Source: Pantoea trifolii
Lineage (GTDB): Bacteria; Pseudomonadota; Gammaproteobacteria; Enterobacterales; Enterobacteriaceae
Length of the DNA stretch: 64,000 bases
Direction: 5' to 3'
Assembly: GCF_024506435.1 (NCBI RefSeq)
Contig: NZ_JANIET010000001.1
Location: 4,030,001 to 4,094,000 of the forward strand
In this document: positions 31,628 through 41,592 of the stretch, piece by piece
Layout: each line of letters opens with the position of its first letter
Numbering within the stretch: position 1 is the first letter of the stretch
Notes under the pieces: generated by a model
Database searches by the model: none
What the model saw: the letters and a program-made list of their open reading frames with translations, nothing else
What the model was told of the DNA's origin: nothing
Made by a program: the position numbers and the translations under genes

Positions 31628-32218
31628 ATGAACAACCTGCCAGTCGCGCTGCTGCTTGGCCTCGCACTGACATTTCCCGTCTGGGCGGAGGATGCCCCCG
31701 CGTTAGATCGTAGCGATCATCTGCCTGCTGCGCCCTATCTGCTCGCGGGTGCGCCAACGTTCGATATGACCGTTGCTCAATTCCGTGAGAAGTACAACAC
31801 GGCCAATCCCAATGAATTGCTGCAGGAATATCGCGCCATTGATAATCGCGGCGATAAAAGCAATCTGACGCGTGCCGCCAGCAAAATCAGCGAAACGCTG
31901 TATGCCTCAACGGCGCTGGAGCAAGGCACCGGCAAAATCAAAACCCTGCAAATCACCTGGCTGCCGGTTCCCGGCCCCGATATGAAAGCCGCGCAGGCAC
32001 GCGCCATGGATTATATGACCGCCCTGCTGCGCTTCTTCATCCCCGGCTTATCGCCCGAAGATGGGCGTAAAAAACTCGATTCCTTGCTGAGCGCCGGTAA
32101 AGGCGCGCGCTATTTTGCCCGCACCGAAGGTGCCTTGCGTTTCGTGGTGGCGGACAATGGCGACAAGGGTTTGACCTTCGCCGTTGAGCCGATAAAACTG
32201 GCGCTCGCGACGCCCTGA
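31628..32218 (+). CDS. yiiQ: YiiQ family (DUF1454) periplasmic protein of unknown function
   Basis: A 196-residue protein with a signal peptide (NNLPVALLLGLALTFPVWAEDA, cleavage probably after WA near residue 20). The body matches the YiiQ family: PYLLAGAPTFDMTVAQFREK, LTRAASKISETLYASTALEQ and VVADNGDKGLTFAVEPIKLAL. No catalytic motif is visible and its role is not known. In E. coli it follows fpr and yiiR; yiiR is missing here. It is co-directional with fpr and tpiA. Confidence 0.92.
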   Translation: MNNLPVALLLGLALTFPVWAEDAPALDRSDHLPAAPYLLAGAPTFDMTVAQFREKYNTANPNELLQEYRAIDNRGDKSNLTRAASKISETLYASTALEQGTGKIKTLQITWLPVPGPDMKAAQARAMDYMTALLRFFIPGLSPEDGRKKLDSLLSAGKGARYFARTEGALRFVVADNGDKGLTFAVEPIKLALATP

Positions 32219-32338
32219 TCGCACCGGCAAAAATGACGAAAAGCAAAGCCAGCAACAAATTTGATCTCTATACTGTCTCGCAGACATCGCTGCCCGATGG
32301 CAGCGCTATTTCATGAATCGCGTTATGCGGAGGAAAGA

Positions 32339-33106
32339 ATGCGACATCCACTGGTTATGGGTAACTGGAAACTGAACGGTAGCAAGCAGATCACCAAAGA
32401 GCTGATTGAAGGCCTGCGCAAAGAGCTGTCTGGTGTTGATGGTTGTGGCGTCGCGATTGCACCGCCAGCCATCTATCTGGACCTGGCGAAACACGCCATT
32501 TCCGGTAGCCACATTGCTCTGGGTGCTCAGAACGTTGACGTTAATCTGTCTGGCGCATTCACTGGCGAAACTTCCGCAGACATGTTGAAAGACGTTGGCG
32601 CGAAATACATCATCATCGGCCATTCTGAGCGCCGCACCTACCACAAAGAGAGCGACGAGTTCATCGCGAAGAAATTTGCCGTTGTGAAAGAAGCGGGCCT
32701 GGTGCCGGTTCTGTGCATCGGTGAAACTGACGCAGAAAACGAAGCGGGCAAAACGGAAGAAGTGTGCGCACGCCAGATCGACGCCGTGCTGGAAACTCAG
32801 GGCGCTGCAGCGTTCGAAGGCGCAGTGATCGCTTACGAGCCAGTTTGGGCTATCGGTACCGGCAAATCAGCCACTCCAGCGCAGGCTCAGGCGGTGCACA
32901 AATTCATTCGTGACCATATCGCGAAGAAAGATGCAGCTATCGCTCAGCAAGTGATCATTCAGTACGGCGGCTCGGTCAACGACAAAAACGCCGCTGAGCT
33001 GTTCACCCAGCCAGACATCGATGGCGCGCTGGTTGGCGGCGCTTCACTGAAAGCCGATGCATTTGCGGTGATCGTGAAAGCGGCAGCAGCAGCGAAAAAC
33101 GCGTAA
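32339..33106 (+). CDS. tpiA: Triosephosphate isomerase
   Basis: The protein has 255 residues from the ATG at 32339 behind GGAGGAA, equal to E. coli TpiA; an open frame extending 26 codons upstream is not conserved. It interconverts dihydroxyacetone phosphate and glyceraldehyde 3-phosphate. The active site has Lys in MGNWKLNG near residue 11, His in IIGHSERR near residue 95 and the catalytic Glu in [11 protein letters not shown] near residue 167. Nearby glpX and pfkA also belong to triose metabolism. Confidence 0.98.
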   Translation: MRHPLVMGNWKLNGSKQITKELIEGLRKELSGVDGCGVAIAPPAIYLDLAKHAISGSHIALGAQNVDVNLSGAFTGETSADMLKDVGAKYIIIGHSERRTYHKESDEFIAKKFAVVKEAGLVPVLCIGETDAENEAGKTEEVCARQIDAVLETQGAAAFEGAVIAYEPVWAIGTGKSATPAQAQAVHKFIRDHIAKKDAAIAQQVIIQYGGSVNDKNAAELFTQPDIDGALVGGASLKADAFAVIVKAAAAAKNA

Positions 33107-33130
33107 GTCAGAGTTTTCGATGCAGAAAAA

Positions 33131-33154
33131 GGCGGCTGATTAGCCGCCTTTTTT
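33131..33154 (+). terminator. Intrinsic terminator of tpiA
   Basis: GGCGGCT/AGCCGCC stem (33131-33137 with 33142-33148) followed by six T. Confidence 0.9.
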
Positions 33155-33157
33155 ATT

Positions 33158-33177
33158 GGTCGCCATAAATGGCAACC
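33158..33177. repeat. 20-bp palindromic repeat, copy 2
   Basis: GGTCGCCAT/ATGGCAACC arms with one mispair, preceded by TTTATT and followed by (C)TACGAA, paralleling the copy at 3233-3252. Both copies sit directly after an intrinsic terminator and 11-14 bp before the stop codon of a convergent minus-strand gene. Confidence 0.5.
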
Positions 33178-33191
33178 CTACGAAAGATGGG

Positions 33192-33950
33192 TTATTGCGG
33201 CAATATGCTGCAGTTATGATCCTGCAGCTCTTCCGCCGAGCCGCTGTTTAATTTCAGCCAGTTACGCTCCAGCGCCAACAGCGCTAAACGGCCATCCGGC
33301 AATTGTGCCAGCGCCAACCCGTATTTCCCCATCTCGGTGCGCGCATGCGGCACTTCATCCGCCAGGCGGATAAACGCACTCTGCTGCGCCAGTTCTGCCG
33401 CAGAAATCGACCGCACCAGATAACGATGCTTACGCAGCATTTCACTGTGCCACTGCGCGTTTAGCCTCGGAGCCAGCGCATCCAGCTGCTGACGCACATC
33501 CGGCCGCAGACAGGAAATATGAATATGCAGCTGATTCTGCGTACGCCCATATTGCGCATTGATGGCCAGCGACAGCGCGCTATCGGGAATCGGCGCGCCG
33601 TGCTTCTGCGCCAGCAATGTGCGTTGCTGCCACGCTTCGGCAAACAGATTTGGCGTTGCGGGTTCAAGAAGGATCGGACTTTCCATGCCGGTAATTTTTT
33701 CGAGCGGCATCAGCAGAAACTGCAACGGGCCGTTGAGATCTTTCAGCGTGACGTAACCCTGCGCGCTGTTCACCTGCTGACATGGCGCGGGTTTGCCCGT
33801 CGCCGCCATGTTAGGCACGCACTTTTCGCTGATAATCTGCCACAGGGCGTTGGAGTTTTTATGGAAATGGATGGCGCCGGCGATCAGTCCGACAATCAAC
33901 AGCACCAATAATGCGGTAAGTAACTTCAGGGTACGACGACTGCCCTGCAT
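33192..33950 (-). CDS. cdh: CDP-diacylglycerol pyrophosphatase
   Basis: The protein has 252 residues from the ATG at 33950 (MQGSRRTLKLLTALL), close to the 251 of E. coli Cdh. It has an N-terminal membrane anchor (about residues 9-28) and an outward-facing HIT-like catalytic domain. YVTLKDLNGPLQFLLMPLEKITGMESP is strongly conserved, and the HIHISC histidines near residue 150 are the nucleophile region. It hydrolyses CDP-diacylglycerol to phosphatidate and CMP. It follows sbp on the same strand, convergent with tpiA. Confidence 0.94.
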   Translation of the reverse strand: MQGSRRTLKLLTALLVLLIVGLIAGAIHFHKNSNALWQIISEKCVPNMAATGKPAPCQQVNSAQGYVTLKDLNGPLQFLLMPLEKITGMESPILLEPATPNLFAEAWQQRTLLAQKHGAPIPDSALSLAINAQYGRTQNQLHIHISCLRPDVRQQLDALAPRLNAQWHSEMLRKHRYLVRSISAAELAQQSAFIRLADEVPHARTEMGKYGLALAQLPDGRLALLALERNWLKLNSGSAEELQDHNCSILPQ

Positions 33951-33967
33951 AGCCCGATTCCTCTGTT

Positions 33968-34002
33968 CATCACCTGCCAGCATCCTCGCCTGGCAGGTGA
34001 TG
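33968..34002. other. 13-bp perfect hairpin between sbp and cdh
   Basis: CATCACCTGCCAG (33968-33980) pairs with CTGGCAGGTGATG (33990-34002). No T-run follows on either strand, so it is probably not a terminator. It lies in the leader of cdh, 17 bp before its start codon, and could affect cdh translation or mRNA ends. Confidence 0.5.
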
Positions 34003-34016
34003 AAAGTCACGGACTA

Positions 34017-34052
34017 AAACAAAACGGCCAGCATTCTCGCTGGCCGTTTTTT
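34017..34052. terminator. Terminator of sbp
   Basis: ACGGCCAGC/GCTGGCCGT stem (34024-34032 with 34039-34047) with T-rich sequence on both sides. In the direction of sbp (minus) the stem is followed by TTTGTTTT. Confidence 0.85.
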
Positions 34053-34057
34053 ATGCG

Positions 34058-35047
34058 TTATGGCTTCATCACCTGGTCGTAGCTGCCGCCATCGGCGAAG
34101 TGGGTTTTCTGGGCTTGCGTCCAGCCACCAAATTTGCTGTCGATAGTGAACAGTTTTACCGGGGCGAATTTATTGGCAAATTTCTTCGCAACGGCTTCAT
34201 CACGTGGACGGTAGAAATTCTCCGCCGCGATGGTCTGGCCTTCCGGCGAGTAGAGATACTTGAGGTAATCTTCGGCCACTTTACGGGTGCCCTGCTCGTC
34301 GACCACTTTATCCACCACTGAAACCGTTGGCTCGGCCAAAATCGATTCGCTTGGGGTGACGATTTCAAACTTGTCTTTACCCAGCTTATCCACCGCCAGA
34401 TAGGCTTCGTTTTCCCACGCAATCAGCACATCGCCAATGCCACGTTCAACGAAGGTGTTAGTCGCACCACGTGCACCCGAATCCTGTACTTCGACGTTCT
34501 TAAACAGCGATTTGACGTAAGCCAGCGCTTTGGCCTGATCGCCATGGTTCTGATCCAGCGCCCAACCCCATGCAGCCAGATAGTTCCAGCGCGCACCGCC
34601 CGACGTTTTCGGGTTTGGTGTGATGACGGAAACGCCCGGTTTAATCAGATCCGGCCAATCATGAATGCCTTTCGGGTTGCCTTTACGCACCAGGAACACG
34701 ATGGTCGAGGTGTAAGGCGCGGAGTTGTCCGGCAGGCGTTTAATCCAGTCTTTATTAATACGACCACGGTCAGCAATAGCATCGACATCAGATTGCAGCG
34801 CCAGCGTAACCACATCAGCACGGATGCCATTGATCACTGAGGTCGCTTGTTTACCGGAACCGCCGTGCGACTGGCGAATCACCACGTTGTCGCCGGTCTC
34901 CTGCTTGTAATGCGCGCTAAACGCTTTGTTGTACTGCTCGTACAGCTCACGGGTTGGATCGTAAGAGACGTTTAACAGCTGAATATCCTTTGCCAGAACA
35001 CTGGTTGAAGCCAGTAACAGGGTGACACCAATACTCCACTTATTCAT
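34058..35047 (-). CDS. sbp: Periplasmic sulfate-binding protein
   Basis: The protein has 329 residues from the ATG at 35047, as in E. coli. The signal peptide [19 protein letters not shown] is cleaved before [17 protein letters not shown]. Sulfate-contacting blocks are [25 protein letters not shown] and the [27 protein letters not shown] region. It delivers sulfate to the CysTWA transporter and, in E. coli, is controlled by CysB. It sits between pfkA and cdh, the order seen in E. coli. Confidence 0.97.
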   Translation of the reverse strand: MNKWSIGVTLLLASTSVLAKDIQLLNVSYDPTRELYEQYNKAFSAHYKQETGDNVVIRQSHGGSGKQATSVINGIRADVVTLALQSDVDAIADRGRINKDWIKRLPDNSAPYTSTIVFLVRKGNPKGIHDWPDLIKPGVSVITPNPKTSGGARWNYLAAWGWALDQNHGDQAKALAYVKSLFKNVEVQDSGARGATNTFVERGIGDVLIAWENEAYLAVDKLGKDKFEIVTPSESILAEPTVSVVDKVVDEQGTRKVAEDYLKYLYSPEGQTIAAENFYRPRDEAVAKKFANKFAPVKLFTIDSKFGGWTQAQKTHFADGGSYDQVMKP

Positions 35048-35153
35048 TGCTTGCTCTCCCGAGGTCGTTATAGAACAAGACTGACACAAACTTATCCATG
35101 GATTAAAGAATTAAAAATAAGCTGTTATAACTGGAGGGAATATGAGCAGGTAT

Positions 35154-35179
35154 AAAAAAGGCGCGAGTTGCGTCGCGCC
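35154..35179 (-). terminator. Intrinsic terminator of pfkA
   Basis: GGCGCGA/TCGCGCC stem (35160-35166 with 35173-35179) followed on the minus strand by six T. Confidence 0.88.
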
Positions 35180-35190
35180 TTGACAGGGAA

Positions 35191-36153
35191 TTAGTAAAGT
35201 TTTTTGGCGGTATCCAGCCAGTCGCGTTTGAACGGACGCTTCATATTTTCAATCGCGTCGATGATGTCGTGATGCACCATCTTCTCGTTCTGAATGCCGA
35301 CGCAGCGGCCGCCATAACCTTGCAGTAGCAGCTCGATGGAGTAAGAACCCATGCGCGATGCCAGGATGCGGTCATAGGCACAAGGTGCACCGCCACGCTG
35401 AATGTGACCGAGAACGGTGGCGCGGGTTTCGCGTTTGGTTTCAGCTTCGATGAAGTGCGCCAGATCGTCGATATCGCAGATGTGCTCGGTAATCGCCACG
35501 ATGGCGTGTTTTTTGCCTTTGGCGATGCCCGCTTTGATCTCTGAAACCAGCTCTTCGCGGGTATAGGGGATTTCAGGCAGTACGATGAACTCACAACCGC
35601 CGGCAATCGCTGCCGCCAGGGTTAAATCGCCGCAGTAACGGCCCATCACTTCAACGATGGAGATGCGCTGGTGGGAAGAGGAGGTGTCGCGCAGGCGGTC
35701 AATCGCTTCAACCACGGTTTCCAATGCAGTGAAGTATCCGATGGTGTAATCGGTGCCTGCTACGTCGTTATCGATGGTGCCCGGCAAGCCGATGCACGGG
35801 AAGCCCATTTCGGTCAGGCGCTTCGCACCCATGTAGGAACCATCACCGCCGATAACGACCAACGCATCAATGCCGCGCTTTTTCATGTTATCAATCGCGG
35901 TCTGGCGCACTTCATCGTTGCGGAATTCTGGGAAGCGTGCGGAACCGAGGAAGGTGCCGCCACGGTTGATCATGTCTGACACGCTGTAGCGGTCGAGGTT
36001 GATCATGCGATCTTCGTACAATCCCAGATAGCCGTCGTAAATACCAAAAACTTCCAGTCCTTCACTCAGCGCGGAACGTACAACTCCGCGAATGGCTGCG
36101 TTCATGCCTGGGGCGTCGCCGCCGCTGGTCAGTACTCCGATTTTTTTGATCAT
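35191..36153 (-). CDS. pfkA: 6-phosphofructokinase I
   Basis: The protein has 320 residues from the ATG at 36153 ([20 protein letters not shown]) behind AGAGGTT, equal to E. coli PfkA; seven extra codons upstream are not conserved. It makes fructose 1,6-bisphosphate, the committed step of glycolysis. The ATP loop is [10 protein letters not shown], the catalytic Asp lies in [16 protein letters not shown] near residue 127, and allosteric residues follow in [15 protein letters not shown]. It is followed by a terminator, then sbp. Confidence 0.98.
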   Translation of the reverse strand: MIKKIGVLTSGGDAPGMNAAIRGVVRSALSEGLEVFGIYDGYLGLYEDRMINLDRYSVSDMINRGGTFLGSARFPEFRNDEVRQTAIDNMKKRGIDALVVIGGDGSYMGAKRLTEMGFPCIGLPGTIDNDVAGTDYTIGYFTALETVVEAIDRLRDTSSSHQRISIVEVMGRYCGDLTLAAAIAGGCEFIVLPEIPYTREELVSEIKAGIAKGKKHAIVAITEHICDIDDLAHFIEAETKRETRATVLGHIQRGGAPCAYDRILASRMGSYSIELLLQGYGGRCVGIQNEKMVHHDIIDAIENMKRPFKRDWLDTAKKLY

Positions 36154-36362
36154 GACAACCTCTGGATTGTTCAAAAACTAAGGATTATTCCTGCCATGTG
36201 TCCGGCGTGGACCAGCTCGCGATCGCATGGCTTAATAGTTGCAAAATAGTATATCAAACGCTTGATGCTGAATTGATTCAGGTCAGACAAGTTTTCGCTA
36301 ATTTTTTACAGAGTTGTTAGCGTTACGTCACTTTTTTTGTGTAATTGCATGATTTTAAATCG

Positions 36363-37265
36363 CTAACCTTGAAAAAATCCGTGCTGATTGCTCGGCACAA
36401 CAGAGCAGGGATCTTGATGGATGATCACGTCTGAGCCGGGAAACTTCTTTAGTAATGCCTGCTCAATTTGATCGGCCACCTGATGCGCCTGCACCAGCGG
36501 CAACTGATCTTCCATCTCCAGATGCAGCTGGATGAAACGCGTCGGGCCCGATTGCCGCGTGCGCAGTGCATGTGCGCCACGTACGCCTGGCCAGTTGGTC
36601 ACCACGTTAATGATCTCCTGCGTTTCATGCTCGGGCAGTACGCGGTCTAGCAGCGCCTGTACCGCGTCATAGCCCATCCGCAAGGCGTTATAGAGAATGT
36701 AAACACCGATGCCGAGCGCGAACAATGCATCCGCCCGTACAAAACCATAGCTGCTCAAACCAAGGGCGACCAATATTGCGCCGTTCATCACCACATCAGA
36801 TTGATAGTGCAGCATGTCTGCGCGAATCGCCTGGCTACGCGTGCGACGCACCACCCAGCGCTGGAAGGCAACCAATGTCAGGGTTGAAAACAGCGCAATC
36901 ACCGTCACCACAATGCCCACCAGCGGCGCATGTAAGGTTTCGGGCGATGCCAGATGCTGAATACCGGTGAGAAACAGAAACAGCGCCGAGCCGGAGATAA
37001 ACATGCTCTGCGCCAGCGCGGCCAATGATTCGGCTTTACCATGGCCGAAGGTGTGATCGTCATCGGCCGGCTGCAATGAATAGCGCACCACCAGCAAGTT
37101 GGTGAGTGAAGCGGCGATATCCACCAATGAATCCACTAAGGCCGCCAACATGCTGACTGAACCGGTATGCCACCAGGCGAAAATTTTCACGATTAACAGC
37201 AGCGTCGCCAGCGTAGTCGCCGCTAACGCCGCCCGATTGACTAACTTTGCATAGGAAGAATCCAT
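36363..37265 (-). CDS. fieF: Ferrous iron/zinc efflux transporter FieF (YiiP)
   Basis: The protein has 300 residues from the ATG at 37265, preceded by GTGAGG; the 17-codon upstream extension is not conserved. It is a cation diffusion facilitator with six transmembrane helices. The metal site residues are in [12 protein letters not shown] (helix 2) and [15 protein letters not shown] (helix 5). The C-terminal cytoplasmic metal-binding domain contains [16 protein letters not shown] and [13 protein letters not shown]. It exports Fe2+/Zn2+ against protons. It is co-directional with cpxP. Confidence 0.96.
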   Translation of the reverse strand: MDSSYAKLVNRAALAATTLATLLLIVKIFAWWHTGSVSMLAALVDSLVDIAASLTNLLVVRYSLQPADDDHTFGHGKAESLAALAQSMFISGSALFLFLTGIQHLASPETLHAPLVGIVVTVIALFSTLTLVAFQRWVVRRTRSQAIRADMLHYQSDVVMNGAILVALGLSSYGFVRADALFALGIGVYILYNALRMGYDAVQALLDRVLPEHETQEIINVVTNWPGVRGAHALRTRQSGPTRFIQLHLEMEDQLPLVQAHQVADQIEQALLKKFPGSDVIIHQDPCSVVPSNQHGFFQG

Positions 37266-37396
37266 GCTATGCCTCACCGGGTCGCACGCTTCATCGGTGC
37301 GGCCTTTAGGTCTCAAGATGGCTAAAGTTTATCATCGGCAGAAGTGTGCTGCGTGATTGAATTTTAAGACAATGATGTTAGAGAGAAATGACAAGC

Positions 37397-37423
37397 AAAA
37401 AAAACCCCCGCATCATGCGGGGG
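37397..37423 (-). terminator. Intrinsic terminator of cpxP
   Basis: CCCCCGC/GCGGGGG stem (37405-37411 with 37417-37423) followed on the minus strand by eight T. In E. coli the cpxP 3' UTR yields the small RNA CpxQ; the short gap here (45 nt after the cpxP stop) would allow a similar 3' fragment. Confidence 0.9.
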
Positions 37424-37467
37424 AAGACAGGGATGGTGTCTATGGCAAGGAAAACAGGGATACTATG

Positions 37468-37980
37468 TTACTGGTTACTGCTGGTACTACTCACTGCTTG
37501 CAGCGGTGATGATGGCTGCAATCCTGAGAGCCGACGAACTTCAGCCAATCGTCGCTCATAATTTTTCTGCAATGTCGCTTGCTGTGCAGGCGTTAACAGG
37601 TGGTACATCTGATTACGAACCCGAGCCATTTCGACTTGCTGTTCTATCGCTGCGCGGGCTTGTTTCTCTGCCTGCTGTCGAATAGCCGATTCGTTAAATT
37701 TGTCTGCAATGACAAGGTCATGCATAGTTTCTATATCTTGAACGCTGATTGTTGGGCGTTCGTGTCGCGCTTGCTGCATCAGGTCTCGCATCTGTTGCCG
37801 CTGTTGTTCAGTCAGCTCAATGCCATCGAACATGTAGCTTTGCGGATTTTGCGTCATACTGCCTGTCGTCAATCCGCTGTTCGGATGCATCTCGTCAATC
37901 GTCGTCGTGTCTGCTGCTTCGGCGCTGGCGTGACTGAGAACCATCGCTGAGGCAATGACGACGGCGGTTAAGTAGCGCAT
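37468..37980 (-). CDS. cpxP: Periplasmic Cpx-response inhibitor CpxP
   Basis: The protein has 170 residues from the ATG at 37980 (MRYLTAVVIASAMVLSHASA), which opens a signal peptide cleaved near residue 20; the longer upstream frame runs through the CpxR box. It belongs to the LTxxQ family: ELTEQQRQQMRDL and LLTPAQQATLQ are the two diagnostic motifs. CpxP binds the CpxA sensor domain to dampen signalling and acts as a chaperone for misfolded pilins. It is divergent from cpxRA. Confidence 0.94.
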   Translation of the reverse strand: MRYLTAVVIASAMVLSHASAEAADTTTIDEMHPNSGLTTGSMTQNPQSYMFDGIELTEQQRQQMRDLMQQARHERPTISVQDIETMHDLVIADKFNESAIRQQAEKQARAAIEQQVEMARVRNQMYHLLTPAQQATLQKNYERRLAEVRRLSGLQPSSPLQAVSSTSSNQ

Positions 37981-38060
37981 CGTTAACTCCCAGTTCGTTC
38001 CGTTTTGCGATTCAACGAGAGCCAGTGTACGGCGGTGGCTGCAAACATCCGTCAGGGGGT

Positions 38061-38075
38061 GTAAAACTACGTAAA
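38061..38075. promoter_or_regulatory. CpxR box between cpxP and cpxR
   Basis: GTAAA-N5-GTAAA at 38061-38075 is a perfect match to the CpxR consensus. It lies 81 bp from the cpxP start and 56 bp from cpxR, so phosphorylated CpxR would induce both directions. Confidence 0.9.
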
Positions 38076-38130
38076 GCGTTGGATTGCAAGTCAAGGAACA
38101 CGGTATTTTGCCTGCGGAGGGCAATAAAAA

Positions 38131-38829
38131 ATGAATAAAATCCTGTTGGTTGATGACGACCGCGAATTAACTTCGCTGCTTAAAGAACTGCTTGAGATGG
38201 AAGGTTTTGAAGTCATTGTGGCAAGCGATGGTGAGCAGGCGCTTAACCTGCTAGACAACACCGTGGACTTGTTATTGCTTGATGTCATGATGCCGAAGAA
38301 GAACGGTATCGACACATTGAAAGAACTACGCCAACAGCACCAAACTCCGGTCATTATGCTGACTGCACGTGGCAGCGAACTGGACCGTGTTCTGGGCCTT
38401 GAACTGGGCGCAGATGACTATCTGCCTAAACCGTTTAACGATCGTGAACTGGTGGCGCGTATCCGTGCCATTTTGCGTCGTTCAAACTGGAGCGAGCAGC
38501 AACAGCAGCATGATAACAGCTCACCGACGCTGGAAGTCGACTGCCTGCGCCTGAATCCAGGTCGCCAGGAAGCCAGCTTTGATAGCGAAACCTTGGATCT
38601 CACCGGCACCGAGTTCACTCTGCTCTATTTGCTGGCACAGCATCTGGGTCAGGTGGTATCGCGTGAGCACCTGAGTCAGGAAGTGTTGGGCAAACGTCTG
38701 ACACCGTTTGACCGCGCTATCGATATGCACATTTCTAATCTGCGCCGTAAATTGCCGGAACGTCGTGATGGTCATCCGTGGTTTAAAACCCTGCGCGGAC
38801 GCGGCTATCTGATGGTTTCGGCATCATGA
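38131..38829 (+). CDS. cpxR: Envelope-stress response regulator CpxR
   Basis: A 232-residue OmpR-family regulator. The receiver domain opens MNKILLVDDDRELTSLLKEL with phosphoacceptor Asp51 (LLLLDVMMPKKNG) and the conserved Lys in DDYLPKPF. The C-terminal winged helix contains TGTEFTLLYLLAQHLGQVVSREHL and RAIDMHISNLRRKL. It controls envelope folding and proteolysis genes (degP, dsbA, cpxP). Its stop codon overlaps the cpxA start by 4 bp. Confidence 0.98.
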   Translation: MNKILLVDDDRELTSLLKELLEMEGFEVIVASDGEQALNLLDNTVDLLLLDVMMPKKNGIDTLKELRQQHQTPVIMLTARGSELDRVLGLELGADDYLPKPFNDRELVARIRAILRRSNWSEQQQQHDNSSPTLEVDCLRLNPGRQEASFDSETLDLTGTEFTLLYLLAQHLGQVVSREHLSQEVLGKRLTPFDRAIDMHISNLRRKLPERRDGHPWFKTLRGRGYLMVSAS

Positions 38830-40202
38830 TTGGAAGTTTAACCACCCGCATCTTCGCCATCTTCTGGCTCACGCTAGCGTTGGTGTTGATGCTGGTTTTG
38901 ATGGTGCCCAAACTCGATTCGCGCCAGATGACCGCATTACTGGAAAGCGAGCAGCGTCAGGGCACCATGATTGAACAGCATGTTGAAGCGGAGCTGTCTC
39001 AGGATCCGCCAAACGACTTAATGTGGTGGCGTCGCCTGTTCCGCTCCATCGACAAATGGGCGCCGCCTGGACAGCGCTTGTTATTGGTGACCAGCGAAGG
39101 CCGGGTGATTGGCGCGCAGCACAATGAAATGCAGATCATCCGCAACTTTATTGGGCAGTCGGATAACGCCGACCACCCACAAAAGAAAAAGTATGGTCGC
39201 GTTGAAATGGTTGGGCCTTTCGCGGTGCGCGATGGCGAAGACAACTATCAGCTCTACCTGATTCGTCCTGCCACCAGCTCACAGCTCGATTTCGTCAATC
39301 TGCTGTTTGACCGCCCGCTACTGCTGCTGATTGTCACCATGCTGATCAGTTCACCGCTGCTGCTGTGGCTGGCGTGGAGCCTGGCGCGTCCCGCCCGCAA
39401 ACTTAAATATGCGGCGGATGAAGTGGCAAGCGGCAATTTGCGTCAGCATCCGGAACTGGAATCGGGGCCGCAAGAGTTTCTGGCAGCGGGTTCGAGTTTC
39501 AACCAAATGGTGAGCGCACTCGAACGCATGATGACGGCGCAACAGCGTTTGCTATCTGATATCAGCCATGAACTGCGTACGCCGTTGACTCGCTTGCAGC
39601 TGGCAACCGCGTTACTGCGTCGCCGTAACGGGGAAGGCAAAGAGCTGCAGCGCATCGAAACGGAAGCGCAGCGTCTCGATGGCATGATTAACGATTTGCT
39701 GGTGCTGTCGCGTACGCAACACAATAATGCACTGGTTAGCGAGGCAATGAAGGCCAACCAGCTGTGGAACGGCGTGCTGGAAGATGCCAAATTTGAAGCC
39801 GAGCAGATGGGCAAACTAATGGAAGTGCCCTATCCGCCTGGCCCGTGGCCGCTGTACGGTAATCCACATGCGCTGGAGAGTGCGCTGGAGAATATCGTGC
39901 GTAATGCGCTGCGCTATTCGAATTCGCATATCAGCGTCAGCTTCTCGGTGGATATCGAAGGCATCACCATCCACGTCGATGATGATGGTCCGGGCGTCAG
40001 CCCAGAAGATCGCGAGCAGATTTTCCGTCCGTTCTACCGCACCGATGAGGCGCGCGATCGTGAATCAGGCGGCACCGGATTGGGCCTGGCGATCGTCGAA
40101 ACGGCCATCCAGCAGCATCGCGGTTGGGTCAAAGCCGATGACAGTCCGCTCGGCGGTTTACGCCTCACGCTGTGGCTGCCGCTGTACTCCGCCCGTCAAT
40201 AA
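38826..40202 (+). CDS. cpxA: Envelope-stress sensor histidine kinase CpxA
   Basis: A 458-residue inner-membrane kinase/phosphatase (E. coli 457). Two transmembrane helices (about residues 8-28 and 160-180) flank the periplasmic sensor domain. A HAMP segment ([20 protein letters not shown]) leads to the H-box [13 protein letters not shown] with the phosphorylated histidine near residue 248. The ATP-binding motifs are [12 protein letters not shown] and GGTGLGLAI. CpxP and misfolded envelope proteins modulate it. Confidence 0.98.
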   Translation: MIGSLTTRIFAIFWLTLALVLMLVLMVPKLDSRQMTALLESEQRQGTMIEQHVEAELSQDPPNDLMWWRRLFRSIDKWAPPGQRLLLVTSEGRVIGAQHNEMQIIRNFIGQSDNADHPQKKKYGRVEMVGPFAVRDGEDNYQLYLIRPATSSQLDFVNLLFDRPLLLLIVTMLISSPLLLWLAWSLARPARKLKYAADEVASGNLRQHPELESGPQEFLAAGSSFNQMVSALERMMTAQQRLLSDISHELRTPLTRLQLATALLRRRNGEGKELQRIETEAQRLDGMINDLLVLSRTQHNNALVSEAMKANQLWNGVLEDAKFEAEQMGKLMEVPYPPGPWPLYGNPHALESALENIVRNALRYSNSHISVSFSVDIEGITIHVDDDGPGVSPEDREQIFRPFYRTDEARDRESGGTGLGLAIVETAIQQHRGWVKADDSPLGGLRLTLWLPLYSARQ

Positions 40203-40237
40203 TTTGTTATGCTTCGGCCCTCGTTTCTGGGGGCCTT

Positions 40238-40711
40238 ATGCTAAACATTGTCTTATTTGAACCTGAAATTCCGCCAAATACCGGCAACATCATTCGCTTG
40301 TGCGCAAATACCGGTTTCCAGTTACACCTGATTGAACCGCTGGGCTTTGCCTGGGATGATAAGCGCCTGCGCCGCGCCGGGCTGGATTACCACGAATATA
40401 CCGCCTTAAAAAAACACGCCAATTACGCGGCATTTCTGGCGACGGAAGCGCCTCAGCGCATGTTCGCGCTCACCACCAAAGGAACGCCTGCGCACAGCGC
40501 GGTGAGCTATCAAAAGGGGGATTATTTGGTGTTTGGTCCGGAGAGTCGCGGCTTACCCGCAGAGATCCTCAACGCGCTGCCCGCTGAGCAGAAAATCCGT
40601 ATTCCGATGATGGCGGAAAGCCGCAGCATGAATCTGTCTAATGCGGTATCTGTGGTGGTGTATGAAGCGTGGCGCCAGCTCGATTATGCTGGCGCACTGA
40701 TCAAAGGCTAA
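40238..40711 (+). CDS. trmL: tRNA (cytidine/uridine-2'-O-)-methyltransferase TrmL
   Basis: The protein has 157 residues from the ATG at 40238 ([20 protein letters not shown]), the same size as E. coli TrmL (YibK). The frame is open upstream into cpxA, but the conserved N-terminus begins here. It is a SPOUT-class trefoil-knot methyltransferase that 2'-O-methylates the wobble base of leucine tRNAs. The SAM-binding knot is [10 protein letters not shown] and [26 protein letters not shown]. Its last 4 bp overlap the end of convergent cysE. Confidence 0.97.
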   Translation: MLNIVLFEPEIPPNTGNIIRLCANTGFQLHLIEPLGFAWDDKRLRRAGLDYHEYTALKKHANYAAFLATEAPQRMFALTTKGTPAHSAVSYQKGDYLVFGPESRGLPAEILNALPAEQKIRIPMMAESRSMNLSNAVSVVVYEAWRQLDYAGALIKG

Positions 40712-41523
40712 ATTCCGTCGCCGTACTCAAAGCCCGCGCCGTTGAAGTGCTGATCCATATCCATCGACGGTTTATCGCTGGTCGGTTTACCGACAATGCG
40801 CGCAGGCACGCCGGCCGCCGTGGTATGCGGCGGTACGGGCTGCAGGACGACGGAACCGGCACCGATTTTCGCACCGCGCCCCACTTCAATGTTGCCCAGA
40901 ATCTTGGCACCCGCGCCAATCATTACACCTTCACGGATTTTCGGATGGCGATCGCCGCTGGTTTTACCGGTACCGCCGAGCGTCACCGATTGCAGTATTG
41001 AAACGTCATTTTCGATGATGGCTGTTTCGCCGATAACAATGCCGGTGGCGTGGTCAAGCATGATGCCGCGACCAATGCGCGCCGCCGGGTGAATATCCAC
41101 GGCAAACGAGACGGAAATTTCGTTCTGCAGATAAACCGCCAGTGCGCGGCGACCTTCTCTCCATAACCAGTTGCCAATGCGATAGGCCTGTAAGGCGTGG
41201 AAACCTTTGAGATAGAGCAGCGGTGTAGAGTATTTATCAACAGCGGGATCGCGCTGACGCACAGCCTGAATATCGTAGGCCGCGGAGACAATCATCTCTG
41301 GGTCTTCACGATAGGCTTCTTCCACGATTTCGCGAATAGCAATAGCGGGCATGATCGGGTTTGCCAGCTTGTTGGCGAGCATATAGCTGAGCGCGCTACC
41401 GAGGTTTTCGTGTTTAAGCAATGTCGCATGGTAAAAGCTGGCCAGCATAGGTTCACAGTCGGCCAGTGCTCTGGCTTCGGCTTTGATATGGTTCCAGACC
41501 AGTTCTAACTCTTCAGACGACAT
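40708..41523 (-). CDS. cysE: Serine O-acetyltransferase
   Basis: A 271-residue left-handed beta-helix acetyltransferase (E. coli 273), the committed step of cysteine synthesis. An N-terminal helical domain ([20 protein letters not shown]) precedes hexapeptide repeats from about residue 140 ([23 protein letters not shown]), with catalytic Asp and His in LDHATG. In the family, the C-terminal tail binds cysteine synthase, and cysteine feedback-inhibits the enzyme. The ATG lies only 17 nt after a terminator-like hairpin (41541-41564). Confidence 0.97.
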   Translation of the reverse strand: MSSEELELVWNHIKAEARALADCEPMLASFYHATLLKHENLGSALSYMLANKLANPIMPAIAIREIVEEAYREDPEMIVSAAYDIQAVRQRDPAVDKYSTPLLYLKGFHALQAYRIGNWLWREGRRALAVYLQNEISVSFAVDIHPAARIGRGIMLDHATGIVIGETAIIENDVSILQSVTLGGTGKTSGDRHPKIREGVMIGAGAKILGNIEVGRGAKIGAGSVVLQPVPPHTTAAGVPARIVGKPTSDKPSMDMDQHFNGAGFEYGDGI

Positions 41524-41540
41524 TGCTGTTTGCTCCCGAT

Positions 41541-41564
41541 AAAAAAAGCGCCTGATGGGGCGCT
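41541..41564 (-). terminator. Terminator-like hairpin between gpsA and cysE
   Basis: AGCGCC/GGCGCT stem (41547-41552 with 41559-41564), followed on the minus strand by a run of seven T that ends 17 nt before the cysE ATG. Those 17 nt contain only the cysE ribosome-binding site, so cysE transcripts must read through this structure. Confidence 0.8.
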
Positions 41565-41592
41565 ACAGGTGGTGACGCTGGCGCATCCTGCT

